Positions 1 through 8,791 of a stretch of DNA of 64,000 nucleotides are shown here, one piece after another. The stretch is taken from contig NZ_OZ244925.1 of the NCBI RefSeq assembly GCF_965221945.1, forward strand, positions 3,534,001 through 3,598,000. Reading direction: 5' to 3'. Position numbers and translations under genes: made by a program. How positions within the stretch are numbered: position 1 is the first letter of the stretch; each line of letters starts with the position of its first letter. The DNA is from Poriferisodalis sp965221945. Its GTDB lineage: Bacteria > Actinomycetota > Acidimicrobiia > Acidimicrobiales > Poriferisodalaceae. The notes below the pieces were generated by a model, which was given only the letters and a program-made list of their open reading frames with translations, was not told the DNA's origin and did no database searches.

Positions 1-1818
1 GCGACACCGGAACTGGACGGTACCAACAAGCTGCACCTGAACATTGTTGCCATCGGCGGAACTGGTGCGGTGAGCTCAAGCGTCATGGACGCTGCGCTTG
101 CTGCGGCAGCCTCCGCTGATGCACTCAGCGTGCAGATCACCAGCGACGAACTGGTGGAGGGCAGCACCACGGAGCACAAGCCACCGCAAATCGGTGATAC
201 CAGCGTTGTGCTGCGGTTCAGCGACAACATCGAGGACGACCCAGATCCCGCTGCCAACCCGTCTGTGGGGCCCCTGACTAACCTGATCCGCGACAACTTG
301 GAGATCAACGGAGCACCGGCCCGGCTTATCACTACGGCTGCTGCCGTCACGCGTGGCGAAGGTGGAACCGGAACCGCGGCCTGCGTCCCTGACACTGTCA
401 CGGTAACGCTTGCCTCCGCACTCAAGGCTGGCGATGTGGTCTCGCTTGCGGCCGGCGCGAAGTTCGGCGCTAACAAGGACCTTCGAACGGTTGCTGGTGC
501 CGAGGTCAAAGTGCCCGCTGCGGCGCGCGACACCAAGGCACCCGTCGTGAGTGTCGTCGCCATTGTCGGCTCCACCACAGTTGTTCGCGTGCAGTTCACC
601 GAGACGGACCTCGATCCCCTCAACGGGAACGACGTGGTTGCGGCCGATGAAATCGTGATCACCAGCACGGTTACGAAGACCGCGACCACCGTCGATAGCA
701 CCACCGGTGCTATCGCGTTGGCCGACGACGGCGATGTGGACGGCGATGATGTCTTTGCGGTCGGCGACCGGATCACCGTCAAGAGCGGTGCCTTGGTTGA
801 CATGACTGGCAACAAGAGCCGTGCTCGCACCTTCTCGGTGCTGGCCGCTCAGGCGAGCCCGCGGATCACTGCGGTCACCATGAGCGACATGGTGCACACG
901 GCGCAGGCGACTGCGTCAGTGCCGGAAGCCATCTCTGAGGAGACTCCGAACAACACTGCTGATGACGACATCACGATCAAGGCCAAGAAGGGTGGCGCCG
1001 CTGACGGTGCCGTTGGCAATGGCTGGACCATCGCGTTCGACAGGGCAACGAGCTGGAAGGCTGACCCGAAGGCCACAGTCGACATCGACGTGCGGGTGAA
1101 CGCTAAGGACCGGCTGGTGTCGGTGCGGTTCAACGCCGGCAATGCCAAGTTCGCCGACCTGAAGGCGGCGCTGGAAGGCAATAGCGCTTTCGACGCCATG
1201 TTCGACGTGAACCTGCCTGCCGATGCGACTGGTGCATGCGGCGCTACAGCCAACAACCCGCTGCAGATCGCCGGGTTTACCCGTGGCGTTAGCGATGCCA
1301 CCGGAGGCGGCATGACGGCAGTTGCGATTGAGGTCAGGTTCAACACCTATGCGGCAAGCATCGACCCAGTCACTGAACTGGGCAACGATGTCTTCGCACA
1401 GGTCGTCAACCGGTACAACGCCAACCCGGCCAACACTGATCTGACGTCGCCGTTTGCGGCTGCCGTCGCCGATGTTGGCACCACGCGGATCGCAGCGTCG
1501 TTGGTCAACAATGCAATTGGCACCCCCGGCACTGATGGGGATGTTGTTGCGATCACCGGCCCGGCAACCTCGGCCCGCTATGAGATGGTGACCGACAGGG
1601 CAGACCTGCTGCCCAAGGTCCGAGATTTGGTGACCACTGCGGCTGGTTATGACGACAGTGCCACTGGTGCTGATCAGACCATTGACAATGCAGCTTCGGT
1701 CGCTACTGGTTATGCCGCCGACGTCCCGAGCACGACCAAGAGCCAAGAGGACAAGAACGCTGGCTCACAGGTCCGCATCGGCCAGAGCAGCAGCGTCAAG
1801 GCGCCTGACTTCAAGTAG
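1..1818 (+). CDS. CWB2/Ig-like secreted protein, C-terminal part (5' end outside window)
   Basis: The frame is open from base 1, so the gene starts upstream of the window; the GTG at 70 is internal. The first ~40 residues (IVAIGGTGAVSS, then ADALSVQI) match the end of the third CWB2 repeat in the two downstream paralogues, so the anchoring repeats are mostly missing here. The rest is a long tail of Ig-like character, including a DMTGN segment like the D-x-x-GN signature of bacterial SbsA-type Ig modules, and a Cys-containing ATGACGATAN segment. It ends in a basic/Ser stretch at a TAG, followed by a strong hairpin terminator. Role: probably an exported wall-attached surface protein; no enzymatic motif is visible. 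Family assignment is by similarity to the neighbours at 2172 and 5190. Confidence 0.85.
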   Translation, partial: ATPELDGTNKLHLNIVAIGGTGAVSSSVMDAALAAAASADALSVQITSDELVEGSTTEHKPPQIGDTSVVLRFSDNIEDDPDPAANPSVGPLTNLIRDNLEINGAPARLITTAAAVTRGEGGTGTAACVPDTVTVTLASALKAGDVVSLAAGAKFGANKDLRTVAGAEVKVPAAARDTKAPVVSVVAIVGSTTVVRVQFTETDLDPLNGNDVVAADEIVITSTVTKTATTVDSTTGAIALADDGDVDGDDVFAVGDRITVKSGALVDMTGNKSRARTFSVLAAQASPRITAVTMSDMVHTAQATASVPEAISEETPNNTADDDITIKAKKGGAADGAVGNGWTIAFDRATSWKADPKATVDIDVRVNAKDRLVSVRFNAGNAKFADLKAALEGNSAFDAMFDVNLPADATGACGATANNPLQIAGFTRGVSDATGGGMTAVAIEVRFNTYAASIDPVTELGNDVFAQVVNRYNANPANTDLTSPFAAAVADVGTTRIAASLVNNAIGTPGTDGDVVAITGPATSARYEMVTDRADLLPKVRDLVTTAAGYDDSATGADQTIDNAASVATGYAADVPSTTKSQEDKNAGSQVRIGQSSSVKAPDFK

Positions 1819-1889
1819 GCACCTGCTGCACAGTTGATCTGAACCGCCGGGCGGCTTGCTCGCCTGACCGGTACAGCCCAAACTGAGAG

Positions 1890-1922
1890 GGACCCCGGGG
1901 TATCAAGCCCCGGGGTCCTTCG
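1890..1922 (+). terminator. Rho-independent-like terminator after the first gene
   Basis: An 11-bp perfect stem (ggaccccgggg at 1890-1900 with ccccggggtcc at 1908-1918) and a 7-nt loop, followed by ttcg rather than a long T run. It lies 72 bp after the stop at 1818. High-GC actinobacterial terminators often lack a strong U tract. Confidence 0.75.
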
Positions 1923-2064
1923 CGTCTACGCCCCGGTTGACGCGGCCCAGACCACCCAGATCTGCACACAGCGAATGCCACGGCGCGCCCGCCAGCGCAT
2001 CGTCGGCGAATGTGCCACCCGCGGAGCGGCAATGGGCGTACCCTTGCAGGGCAGACATCACCCG

Positions 2065-2083
2065 CGCCTCAGTAATTGAGGCG
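2065..2083 (+). other. Perfect hairpin in the leader of the 2172 gene
   Basis: cgcctca (2065-2071) pairs with tgaggcg (2077-2083) around a 5-nt loop, 89 bp before the start codon. The rest of the 353-bp gap (1819-2171) holds only the terminator at 1890 and no convincing ORF. The hairpin could be a leader regulatory structure or part of a transcription stop; the sequence does not decide. Confidence 0.35.
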
Positions 2084-2171
2084 TGCCAGCGTGTGTTCCC
2101 CGTGAACGTGGCACGCGGTGTTGCAGGTGCTATCACGATGCGCTCGGCGACGAGCGAGGAGCTATGAGGCC

Positions 2172-4934
2172 ATGACGAACACACCCCGCACCACGCGACG
2201 CCCTCGGCGCGCCATTGCTGCGATCTCGGCGGTGCTGCTGGGCGCTTCCGTGTTGGCGGCGGTGATGAGCAGTCCTGCCCAGGCCGTGAACACGGCCAGT
2301 GAGGCGCTGATCGACACCAATAACGACGGTGTGGTTGACGCACGTGAGTTCGGCGGGCGCGACCGTTACGACACGGCACTGCGGCTGGCCCAGAACTTCG
2401 GCAGATCCAAGGGTCTGGGCGGCGTCGCCGAGGCATTCGTGGCGTCGGGCGAGACGCTGGTGGATGCGGTGGCCGTGTCCGGCCTTGCGGGGTACTTGGA
2501 CGCTCCAGTAGTGCTGACGTACCAGGACAGCCTGCCTGGCGCAGTTGCCGATTACCTGGAGGACTACGACGTTCAGAACATCCATGTGCTTGGCGGCCCT
2601 GCCGCGGTGTCCGAGGCGGTGTTCGATTCGCTCGAGTCGCTCGATCATTCGCCGACGGTGGCGCGCATTCAAGGTACCGATCGGTACGGCACCGCAGCTG
2701 ACATTGCGACCAGGCTCAGCGGCGGCACCGCCGCCGGCAACGTGTGGTGCGGCGGTGAGGAAGCAGCGGCGATCCTCGCGAACGGCGGCGACGTCTCGCT
2801 GGCCTACGCCATGTTGGCGGGCCCGATGGCCAGCCGCCTGCAGCTGCCGGTGCTGCTGACAGCACTCGATGAGCTGCCGGATGCGACACGGGACATCATC
2901 AGCGACCAGGACTACGAGCACATCGTGATCGTGGGTGGCACCAGCAGCGTGTCGGCAAATGTCTCAGCCGACCTGACCACGGCCGGGGTCAACACCATCA
3001 CCCGCATCAGCGGAGCCACCCCCGCTGAGGTCTCGGCGAGGCTGGCGGAGCTGGCCACCAACGATTGCCGGGGTGACCTCGGCGCCGTGTCGGACACGAC
3101 GGTCGCCCTGGTGGGCGAGAATGCCTTGCCCGACGGTGTCACCGCGTCACCGGTGCTGGCGAGCTCGTACCGTTCGGGTGAGTTGGTGCCGATGCTGGTG
3201 GTGGGCGCTTCGCTGCCGGGTGTGGTCCGCAATTTTCTGGCCGCGACACCACAGGAAGACGCGGTCGGCAACAAGCTGCATATGGACATCGTGGCCATCG
3301 GCGGGCAAGCCGCAGTCACACGGGGTGCCATGAGCGCGGCGATCGATGCTGCAGCCTCGGCGCCTGCACTGACCGTGAGGATCGTCTCGCCCACAGACTG
3401 GGACAACGACGGCCAGATGGACGACGCGCCGCGCGCCGGAGAGATATCGTTCGAGCTCCGCTTCAGTGATGACGTTGCGGGTGATGCTGACAACGCCTCG
3501 GCTGCGACCGCTCAGTTGCGAGGGAGGCTGCTGGACGTGCTCCGCATTGGTGGTGTACCCGCTGTCCTCGCAGGCCAAACTGACACGCCGCCGGGTGTGG
3601 ACTTCGGCGGAAGCTCGACCGACTGCAACCCCGATGTGGTGACGGTGAACCTTGCATCGCCGTTGACAGCCGGCCAGCCGATTTCCATCGCCGACACGAC
3701 GCTCGAGTTCGGAGCGCGATCGGACCGGCGTCCGCTCGCCCGCAGCTCGACGTCGGTCGTCCGCGAAGAGGTGAGAGCACCCACCTTCGAGATCATTTCG
3801 ATCATCGGGCAGACTTCGTTCACGGTGATCGCGAAGGACAACCAGAACACCGACACCGGCCTCGCCGATGGCGAAACGCTGGACAGCGCTGAAATCACGG
3901 CCACCAGTAGGGACGACGACCTGTCAGTCAGCAATGTCGGTGGCGGCACGGTGGACACCTCCAGCGGCAGGGTCACCGAGCACACCTTCACCGTGAACGT
4001 GAACAGAGCCTTGCTCAGCAGCGACCGGATCAAGATCGCCAAGGACTCGATCATGGACGACGCCGGCAACACGAATGTCGAACGGACCAGCCCCACACCC
4101 ATTAGGCCGACGAACAACGTACGTCTGACGAGCGTCCGGGTGAGCGGACAGTTCCACGACACGCAGGCCAAGTACGCGGTGCCGACGGCACTGACCGGGG
4201 GCAATGGTGCCGAAGGCGGTCTTGAGGACGTGTTCTTCACGGCAAAGGCCAACGGCAGGGCTGCCGGCGCCAATGGCAACGACTGGACGTTCGACTTCCG
4301 CCAAGCCAGCACCTACAACGCGAACAAGCCCGTCAGCTTTGAGGTGCTGGTGGATACGACCGGCAAGCGTGCCTTCATCACGTTCGTCAACGGCAAGCCG
4401 AAGTTCGCCGACCTGGCGGCTGCGCTGAGGTCGCACAGCGGGTTCAACGGCCTCTGGGACGTCAGCGTCGACAATGTGCAGAACGCATGCGCTCCGGCCA
4501 ACAAGGAGCTGACCGTTGCGGGCGCCGTAACGGCGACTGGGGACCAAGACGCCAGTGCCGACAAGGTCCGCGATGGCAACACGATGATGGCTATCGAGGC
4601 GAACTTCAGCGGCCATGTGGCGGCCGTGCACAGCAACCCGCTGCTCGAAGATGTGTTCGCCGCCACTGTCATCCGCGTGCCCACGGCGGCGCTGTCCGAC
4701 ATCGGCCTCGGAAATGAGGACGACATCACGGGACCGGTCCGGTCCGCTCGCTGGGTGGCTTCGACGGAAGATGTGACCCGGTTGCCGAAGTCCGGTGATC
4801 GTTACGACGTCGAAGCGAACACCATCGCGGACGGCTATGTGTTGGTCGACGACCCGAACACCGACGTGGACGAGCGCGTGAATCGCGCTCAGGCGAACCT
4901 GAGAATCTCCAGCGGCGGCACCACACCGCGGTAG
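2172..4934 (+). CDS. Secreted CWB2 protein with EF-hand-like loops and Ig-like tail
   Basis: About 920 residues. Start ATG 2172 is chosen because a GAGGAG Shine-Dalgarno lies at 2156-2161 and the product then begins with a clean Sec signal peptide (basic N-terminus, hydrophobic core, SPAQA cleavage region near residue 36). Residues 48-59 form a canonical EF-hand-like loop (D-T-N-N-D-G-V-V-D..E) directly before the first CWB2 repeat (FGGRDRYDTA). Three CWB2 repeats (PF04122) fill about residues 58-390, each with a VxxLGG core and a PVVLT/PVLLT motif. A second D-x-D-x-D-G loop follows at 409-420, then a long tail with an Ig-like DDAGN motif near 629. CWB2 modules bind anionic wall polymers in Clostridioides difficile; wall anchoring here is inferred from that. 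Stop TAG is followed by a hairpin terminator. Confidence 0.9.
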   Translation: MTNTPRTTRRPRRAIAAISAVLLGASVLAAVMSSPAQAVNTASEALIDTNNDGVVDAREFGGRDRYDTALRLAQNFGRSKGLGGVAEAFVASGETLVDAVAVSGLAGYLDAPVVLTYQDSLPGAVADYLEDYDVQNIHVLGGPAAVSEAVFDSLESLDHSPTVARIQGTDRYGTAADIATRLSGGTAAGNVWCGGEEAAAILANGGDVSLAYAMLAGPMASRLQLPVLLTALDELPDATRDIISDQDYEHIVIVGGTSSVSANVSADLTTAGVNTITRISGATPAEVSARLAELATNDCRGDLGAVSDTTVALVGENALPDGVTASPVLASSYRSGELVPMLVVGASLPGVVRNFLAATPQEDAVGNKLHMDIVAIGGQAAVTRGAMSAAIDAAASAPALTVRIVSPTDWDNDGQMDDAPRAGEISFELRFSDDVAGDADNASAATAQLRGRLLDVLRIGGVPAVLAGQTDTPPGVDFGGSSTDCNPDVVTVNLASPLTAGQPISIADTTLEFGARSDRRPLARSSTSVVREEVRAPTFEIISIIGQTSFTVIAKDNQNTDTGLADGETLDSAEITATSRDDDLSVSNVGGGTVDTSSGRVTEHTFTVNVNRALLSSDRIKIAKDSIMDDAGNTNVERTSPTPIRPTNNVRLTSVRVSGQFHDTQAKYAVPTALTGGNGAEGGLEDVFFTAKANGRAAGANGNDWTFDFRQASTYNANKPVSFEVLVDTTGKRAFITFVNGKPKFADLAAALRSHSGFNGLWDVSVDNVQNACAPANKELTVAGAVTATGDQDASADKVRDGNTMMAIEANFSGHVAAVHSNPLLEDVFAATVIRVPTAALSDIGLGNEDDITGPVRSARWVASTEDVTRLPKSGDRYDVEANTIADGYVLVDDPNTDVDERVNRAQANLRISSGGTTPR

Positions 4935-5002
4935 CCCCCGCTGAGACCGTCGGCTCGCTGAACCCCGAGTTCAGCGAGCCCACCGGCCAATCCAAACCGA
5001 AA

Positions 5003-5032
5003 GGAGCCCCGGGGCACCCGCGCCGGGGCTCC
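5003..5032 (+). terminator. Hairpin terminator after the 2172 gene
   Basis: A 10-bp stem (ggagccccgg at 5003-5012 with ccggggctcc at 5023-5032) followed by tctcgcgc, 68 bp after the stop. Its context (aaaccgaaagg) resembles that of the terminator at 1890 (aaactgagagg), so the 3' regions of the first two genes are paralogous too. Confidence 0.72.
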
Positions 5033-5081
5033 TCTCGCGCCATGTCGTCTTTCGGCGGGCGGCGGCCGGGCGTACGGGGGG

Positions 5082-5178
5082 CGAATTAGCATCGCTGGCA
5101 GGCCCGGAGGCCGGACCTGATGTTCAAAGTCTGAACGACTCTGGTTCGCAGTCACGTCGGGCGCCGCTCCGATCGAGA
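5082..5178 (+). repeat. 97-bp upstream element, copy 1
   Basis: This block is identical to 9161-9257 except at two positions (t/g and a/g). It ends in gatcgaga 11 nt before the GTG start at 5190; the other copy ends 10 nt before the TTG start at 9268. Being non-coding, leader-placed and so conserved, it probably holds the promoter and ribosome-binding region, or is a small dispersed element inserted next to starts. Confidence 0.85.
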
Positions 5179-5189
5179 GGCACGGACCC

Positions 5190-7865
5190 GTGAGCACTGA
5201 ACCACCCCGCCGTCGACGCTTTCTGGCAGCAGTCATGGCCGCGATGTTATGCGCCTCGGTGCTGGCCGTTGTGGCTGGCTCGCCGGCGCAGGCGGCCAAC
5301 ACTGCGCGGGAGCTGCTGGTGGACACCAACAGCGACGGCGTCGGCGACGCCCGTGAGTTCGGCGGCCGTGATCGCTACGACACCGCTCGTCGGCTGGCCC
5401 GCAACTTTGCGGCGGGCAAGGGAGGCCTGGGGCAGGTGCGGGTTGCCTTTGTTGCCTCGGGCGCGACGCTGGTGGATGCCGTGGCGGTGTCGGGCCTCGC
5501 CGGCCATGAGGACGCTCCCGTGCTGCTGACACCTCGTGACGAGTTGCACAACGGCGTGGCCGACTTCATCGAGGACAACGGCGTCGATACCGTCTACGTC
5601 TTGGGCGGATCTGCATCCGTGGCCCAGGGGGTGCTCGACGAGATCGAGGATCTGCCCAATTCGCCAGAGGTGAGCCGCATCCAAGGTGCAGACCGCTATG
5701 CGACAGCCGCTGCGATCGGCTCGGAGCTGGGCGCTGGAGCTGCCTGGTGCGGCGGCGACGAGCCAGCCGCGATCTTGGTGAACGGCGGGGATGTCTCGCT
5801 GGCCTACGCCATGATGGTGGGTCCGCTGGCGTACCGGCTCGAAGTGCCGGTGCTGCTGACCGCTCGGCGGAGCCTGCCTGCGGCCACGGCGGACTTCCTG
5901 CGGACTGAGGACATCGAACACGTCGTGATCGTGGGCGGCACCGATTCGGTGGCTGACAGTGTCGAGGCTGCGCTGGCTGCGGCCGGGGTGGACGACATCG
6001 ACCGCATCGCCGGCGATTCCGCTGCGGGCACGTCGGTGGAGCTGGCCGAGCTGGCGATGGGCCGCTGCGCCGCAGACCTGCGACCGGTCTCTGAGGACAC
6101 CGTGGCGCTGGTGCACAGCGATGCGCTGCCCGACGGCGTAGCGGCCGCCCCGGTGCTGGGAGCCACATTCGCCGACGGCGACTTGGTGCCGATGCTGCTG
6201 GTGGACGACACGCTGCCGACCCCGGTGCGTGACTACCTGGCCGCCACGCCCGTTGTGGGCGCCGACGGCGACAACCTGGAGCTGAAGATCGTGGCCATCG
6301 GCGGCACCGCTGCGGTGGGCTCTGACGTGGTGGATTCGGCGCTGCGCGAATCGGCTTCGGCTGATGCGCTGAGCGTGCAAATCGGCGCTGCACGGGACAC
6401 GAACGGCGACGGCAGGATCGATGCCAGCGACGTGCCCGCCCCCGGCGACTACGCCGTGATCTTCTACTTCAGCGCCTCCATCGCAAGCGGTGCTTCGGCG
6501 GCGTCTGTAGTGCGCGACATCGTGTGGCTGAACGGCGCGCCGCCATTGCTCGGCAGCGGCAACCCGGTGTCAGTGGTCAGCGCAGCCGACCCGTGCGACC
6601 CCGAGCAGGTGACGGTGAACTTCGAGCACCCGCTGAACGACCGCGACATCATCTCGATCGTTCCGGACGCCACATTCGGCTCGGGTGTGAACGAACGGCG
6701 TGTCCGGCCCGCATCGGCGGAGGTGTCAGCGCGTGCGGCGGTCAGGCCGCGTCCGACGATTGACGTGTTCATGTTTGTGGGCCGGTTCACCGCCGACGTC
6801 AGGATTTCTAACGGCGGCCCGCTGAACGAGGCAGACGTCGACCTGCGCAGCAGCAACCCGAATCAGTTCCTGAGCGTCGACCCGGTGTCGAGCAATCTGA
6901 TCTTCACCGATGCGATTCAGGCGGACGAGCGGGTGGTGATCAGGCGGGGCGCCGTCACCGGCTCCCGGGGCAATTCGAACGCTCAGCGCACCTATCGGGC
7001 CATGGCGCCCGACGAGAACCCGCGGATCCTCTCGGTGCTGATGAGCGATCTGCATCACAGCAGCGACTCGGTGGCCGAGGTGCCGTCGGCGATCTCGGGT
7101 GAAGGCAACAGTGTGTTCATCTCGGGCCGGGCGGGCGGTGACGCCGAAGGGGCCGCGGGCAATGGGTGGTCGATCATCTTCGACGTGGCGAGCGACTGGA
7201 CCCCTAGCGGCGACGTGGACATCGATGTGCGGGTCGTCGACGACGACAAGACCGCGTTCGTGCTGTTCGACAACGGCAAGGCCCGCAACCGGGATCTGCT
7301 GGCCGCTCTGGAGGCACATAGCGCGTTCAATGCGCTGTTCGAGGTGGAACTGCCGCCCGATTCTTCAGGGGGATGCGGTTCGATCCGCAATTCCGAGCTG
7401 AGCCTGGGCACGAACGACCGGCAGATCACTGCTGTCTTGAGCGGCGGGGTGACTGAAGTGGCGATTGAGGTGCGGTTCAACGGCTACGTGGAGAGCGTGC
7501 AAGACGACGGGCTGCTGGAGGACATCCTGCGGGCTGTGGTGAGCCGATCTGATGTGGCCAGCACCGACAGCGTGCGTGCCGCTCTGGACTTGGCGTTCCC
7601 GGAGCCGTTCGTGGGGCCGGGCAAAGTGGTGCGCTACGAGGCCCGGACGTCGGATGCGACGATGCTGCCGCGGGTGCGGGACCTAGTGGACACGCCCGCC
7701 GGCCGCGACCAGGTATTCGACGATCCGAACACGAGTACCGATGAGACCGCCGAGGCTGTGGCAGCGATCGCGCTCGGCTATGCGCCGCCCGAGAACGACG
7801 ACGAGAAGAACGGCCGCTCGCGCGTGCGCATCGCCCGCAGCAGCCACGTCGCCCTTCCCTCATAA
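5190..7865 (+). CDS. Secreted CWB2 protein with EF-hand-like loops and Ig-like tail
   Basis: 891 residues from GTG 5190, preceded by gatcgagagg as a plausible ribosome-binding site and by a 97-bp element shared with the gene at 9268. Signal peptide at residues 1-36 (core MLCASVLAVVAG, cleavage near PAQA). An EF-hand-like loop at 45-56 (D-T-N-S-D-G-V-G-D..E) touches the first CWB2 repeat; three CWB2 repeats run to about residue 390. A second, dockerin-like loop (D-T-N-G-D-G-R-I-D-A-S-D) lies at 403-414. The tail is a diverged version of the tails of the genes at 1 and 2172. The stop is TAA, but 40 bases of a sister gene's C-terminal coding sequence survive just downstream. Likely a wall-bound surface protein; no catalytic motif. 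Confidence 0.9.
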   Translation: MSTEPPRRRRFLAAVMAAMLCASVLAVVAGSPAQAANTARELLVDTNSDGVGDAREFGGRDRYDTARRLARNFAAGKGGLGQVRVAFVASGATLVDAVAVSGLAGHEDAPVLLTPRDELHNGVADFIEDNGVDTVYVLGGSASVAQGVLDEIEDLPNSPEVSRIQGADRYATAAAIGSELGAGAAWCGGDEPAAILVNGGDVSLAYAMMVGPLAYRLEVPVLLTARRSLPAATADFLRTEDIEHVVIVGGTDSVADSVEAALAAAGVDDIDRIAGDSAAGTSVELAELAMGRCAADLRPVSEDTVALVHSDALPDGVAAAPVLGATFADGDLVPMLLVDDTLPTPVRDYLAATPVVGADGDNLELKIVAIGGTAAVGSDVVDSALRESASADALSVQIGAARDTNGDGRIDASDVPAPGDYAVIFYFSASIASGASAASVVRDIVWLNGAPPLLGSGNPVSVVSAADPCDPEQVTVNFEHPLNDRDIISIVPDATFGSGVNERRVRPASAEVSARAAVRPRPTIDVFMFVGRFTADVRISNGGPLNEADVDLRSSNPNQFLSVDPVSSNLIFTDAIQADERVVIRRGAVTGSRGNSNAQRTYRAMAPDENPRILSVLMSDLHHSSDSVAEVPSAISGEGNSVFISGRAGGDAEGAAGNGWSIIFDVASDWTPSGDVDIDVRVVDDDKTAFVLFDNGKARNRDLLAALEAHSAFNALFEVELPPDSSGGCGSIRNSELSLGTNDRQITAVLSGGVTEVAIEVRFNGYVESVQDDGLLEDILRAVVSRSDVASTDSVRAALDLAFPEPFVGPGKVVRYEARTSDATMLPRVRDLVDTPAGRDQVFDDPNTSTDETAEAVAAIALGYAPPENDDEKNGRSRVRIARSSHVALPS

Positions 7866-7870
7866 ACGCG

Positions 7871-7910
7871 CCTGAGAGTTTCAAGCGGCGGCACCACACC
7901 GCGGTAGCCC
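7871..7910 (+). pseudogene. Relict C-terminal coding fragment of a 2172-like gene
   Basis: Read in frame this gives LRVSSGGTTPR and a TAG stop, against LRISSGGTTPR and TAG at the end of the 2172 gene (DNA 4898-4937, three differences in 40). It lies outside the 5190 gene, which stops at 7865. The simplest reading is that recombination or gene conversion replaced the end of the 5190 gene and left the old terminus behind. Confidence 0.7.
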
Positions 7911-8031
7911 ACGGCGGCACTGGTAGGGGCGGTCCCCCAAGATTGGCGCGTCGCTGCGGGTGACCTGCTCTAAGTTGACACCCCCTTACGCTCCTGTGCC
8001 GTAGGACGGCGAGTCGAGGAGGTGCTTTCGA

Positions 8032-8229
8032 ATAAGCGACAACTACGACGATGTCAAAGTCATCCACTACACCGACGACGACATACGCGAAGGCAACCAG
8101 CACATGCTCGATGGCATCGGCTGCACTTGGGAGCAGTTGAAGGGGCAGGCCGCAGACGGCTGTTTCGAGAGCGAGGAGGCCCGCGACGTCTGGCTCGTCA
8201 TCTCGTCCTTTGAACCAGTTACAGCGTGA
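8032..8229 (+). pseudogene. Small acidic ORF, antitoxin-like, no normal start codon
   Basis: A 65-codon frame beginning SDNYDDVKVIHYTDDDI and containing TWEQLKGQAA and SEEARDVW, which reads like a genuine compact protein of the small antitoxin-associated kind; I cannot name the family. A strong AGGAGG lies at 8017-8022 with ideal spacing to codon 8032, but that codon is ATA, and no ATG/GTG/TTG lies in frame upstream before the TAG at 8002. Past residue ~60 a +1 frame gives a sensible amphipathic continuation (LQRDLERRAQRFAREI), suggesting a further indel. Probably a start-lost, decaying gene, or one using a rare ATA start. The rest of 7866-8449 holds only a TTGACA at 7975-7980 and the relict at 7871; I see no gene in 8230-8449. 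Confidence 0.4.
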
Positions 8230-8449
8230 TCTTGAGCGACGAGCACAACGGTTCGCTCGCGAGATCTCTGACTTGCTCAATGGCACCGCTATGTGACGGT
8301 GCGCGCCCCGACGCCGACGACGAGCCGACAGATCAACCTGAAGGCACCACGGGCCAGTTGACACTCGGGTCAGACCCGCCTCGACGCCAGAGCCCCAACA
8401 GCATGAGTGATGACACTCAGGGTTTCTCGTGAGAGGAAGTCCTGCAGGA

Positions 8450-8791
8450 TCAGCACTCTGCGGGCGGTGACACCGAATCCAGAATGCGCACGAGATCGGG
8501 AATGTCCGAAACGATGGTGTCCCACAGAATCTCGGGCTCCGCCCTGAAATACTCGTGCATGAGCAGGTTGCGAAGCGATTTGGCTTTTCTCGTCGGCACG
8601 CTGCTGTGCGTCTTCAGGAATTCATCTGATAGATGCGCCATAGCCTCGCCGATCACGGCCAGCTCATAGCTCGCAGCGCTCACGGCGAGCCAGTTCCGGT
8701 CAAATTCTTCTCGGCCCAGCTTGACGATCTCAGCCAGCCGGCTGCACGCAGCGCGAATGTCCGCGACCCGTTCTGTGTCGCTGCGGCTCAA
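8450..8791 (-). CDS. hepT: HEPN (DUF86/HepT-type) toxin RNase
   Basis: 113 residues if translation starts at TTG 8791, whose TTGA overlaps the stop of the upstream nucleotidyltransferase by 4 nt; an upstream start at 8839 is possible but would overlap much further. The length fits DUF86 HEPN proteins, and the start SRSDTERVADIRAAC is typical. The signature R-x4-H-x-Y is present as RNLLMHEY, the composite active site and AMPylation-target motif described for HepT of the HepT/MntA system. Expected role: a ribonuclease toxin held in check by its MNT partner. The order (MNT first, HEPN second) and the 4-nt overlap indicate one operon. Confidence 0.88.
   Translation of the reverse strand: MSRSDTERVADIRAACSRLAEIVKLGREEFDRNWLAVSAASYELAVIGEAMAHLSDEFLKTHSSVPTRKAKSLRNLLMHEYFRAEPEILWDTIVSDIPDLVRILDSVSPPAEC

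Noticed and set aside
5082..5178. 97-bp element as a tRNA or attachment site
   Set aside because: No cloverleaf can be drawn and no integrase or tRNA gene is nearby; position before start codons fits a leader better.
8022..8213. 63-codon ORF starting GTG at 8022
   Set aside because: It overlaps its own Shine-Dalgarno and has an Arg/His-rich shadow composition; the adjacent frame from 8032 encodes a much more protein-like sequence.
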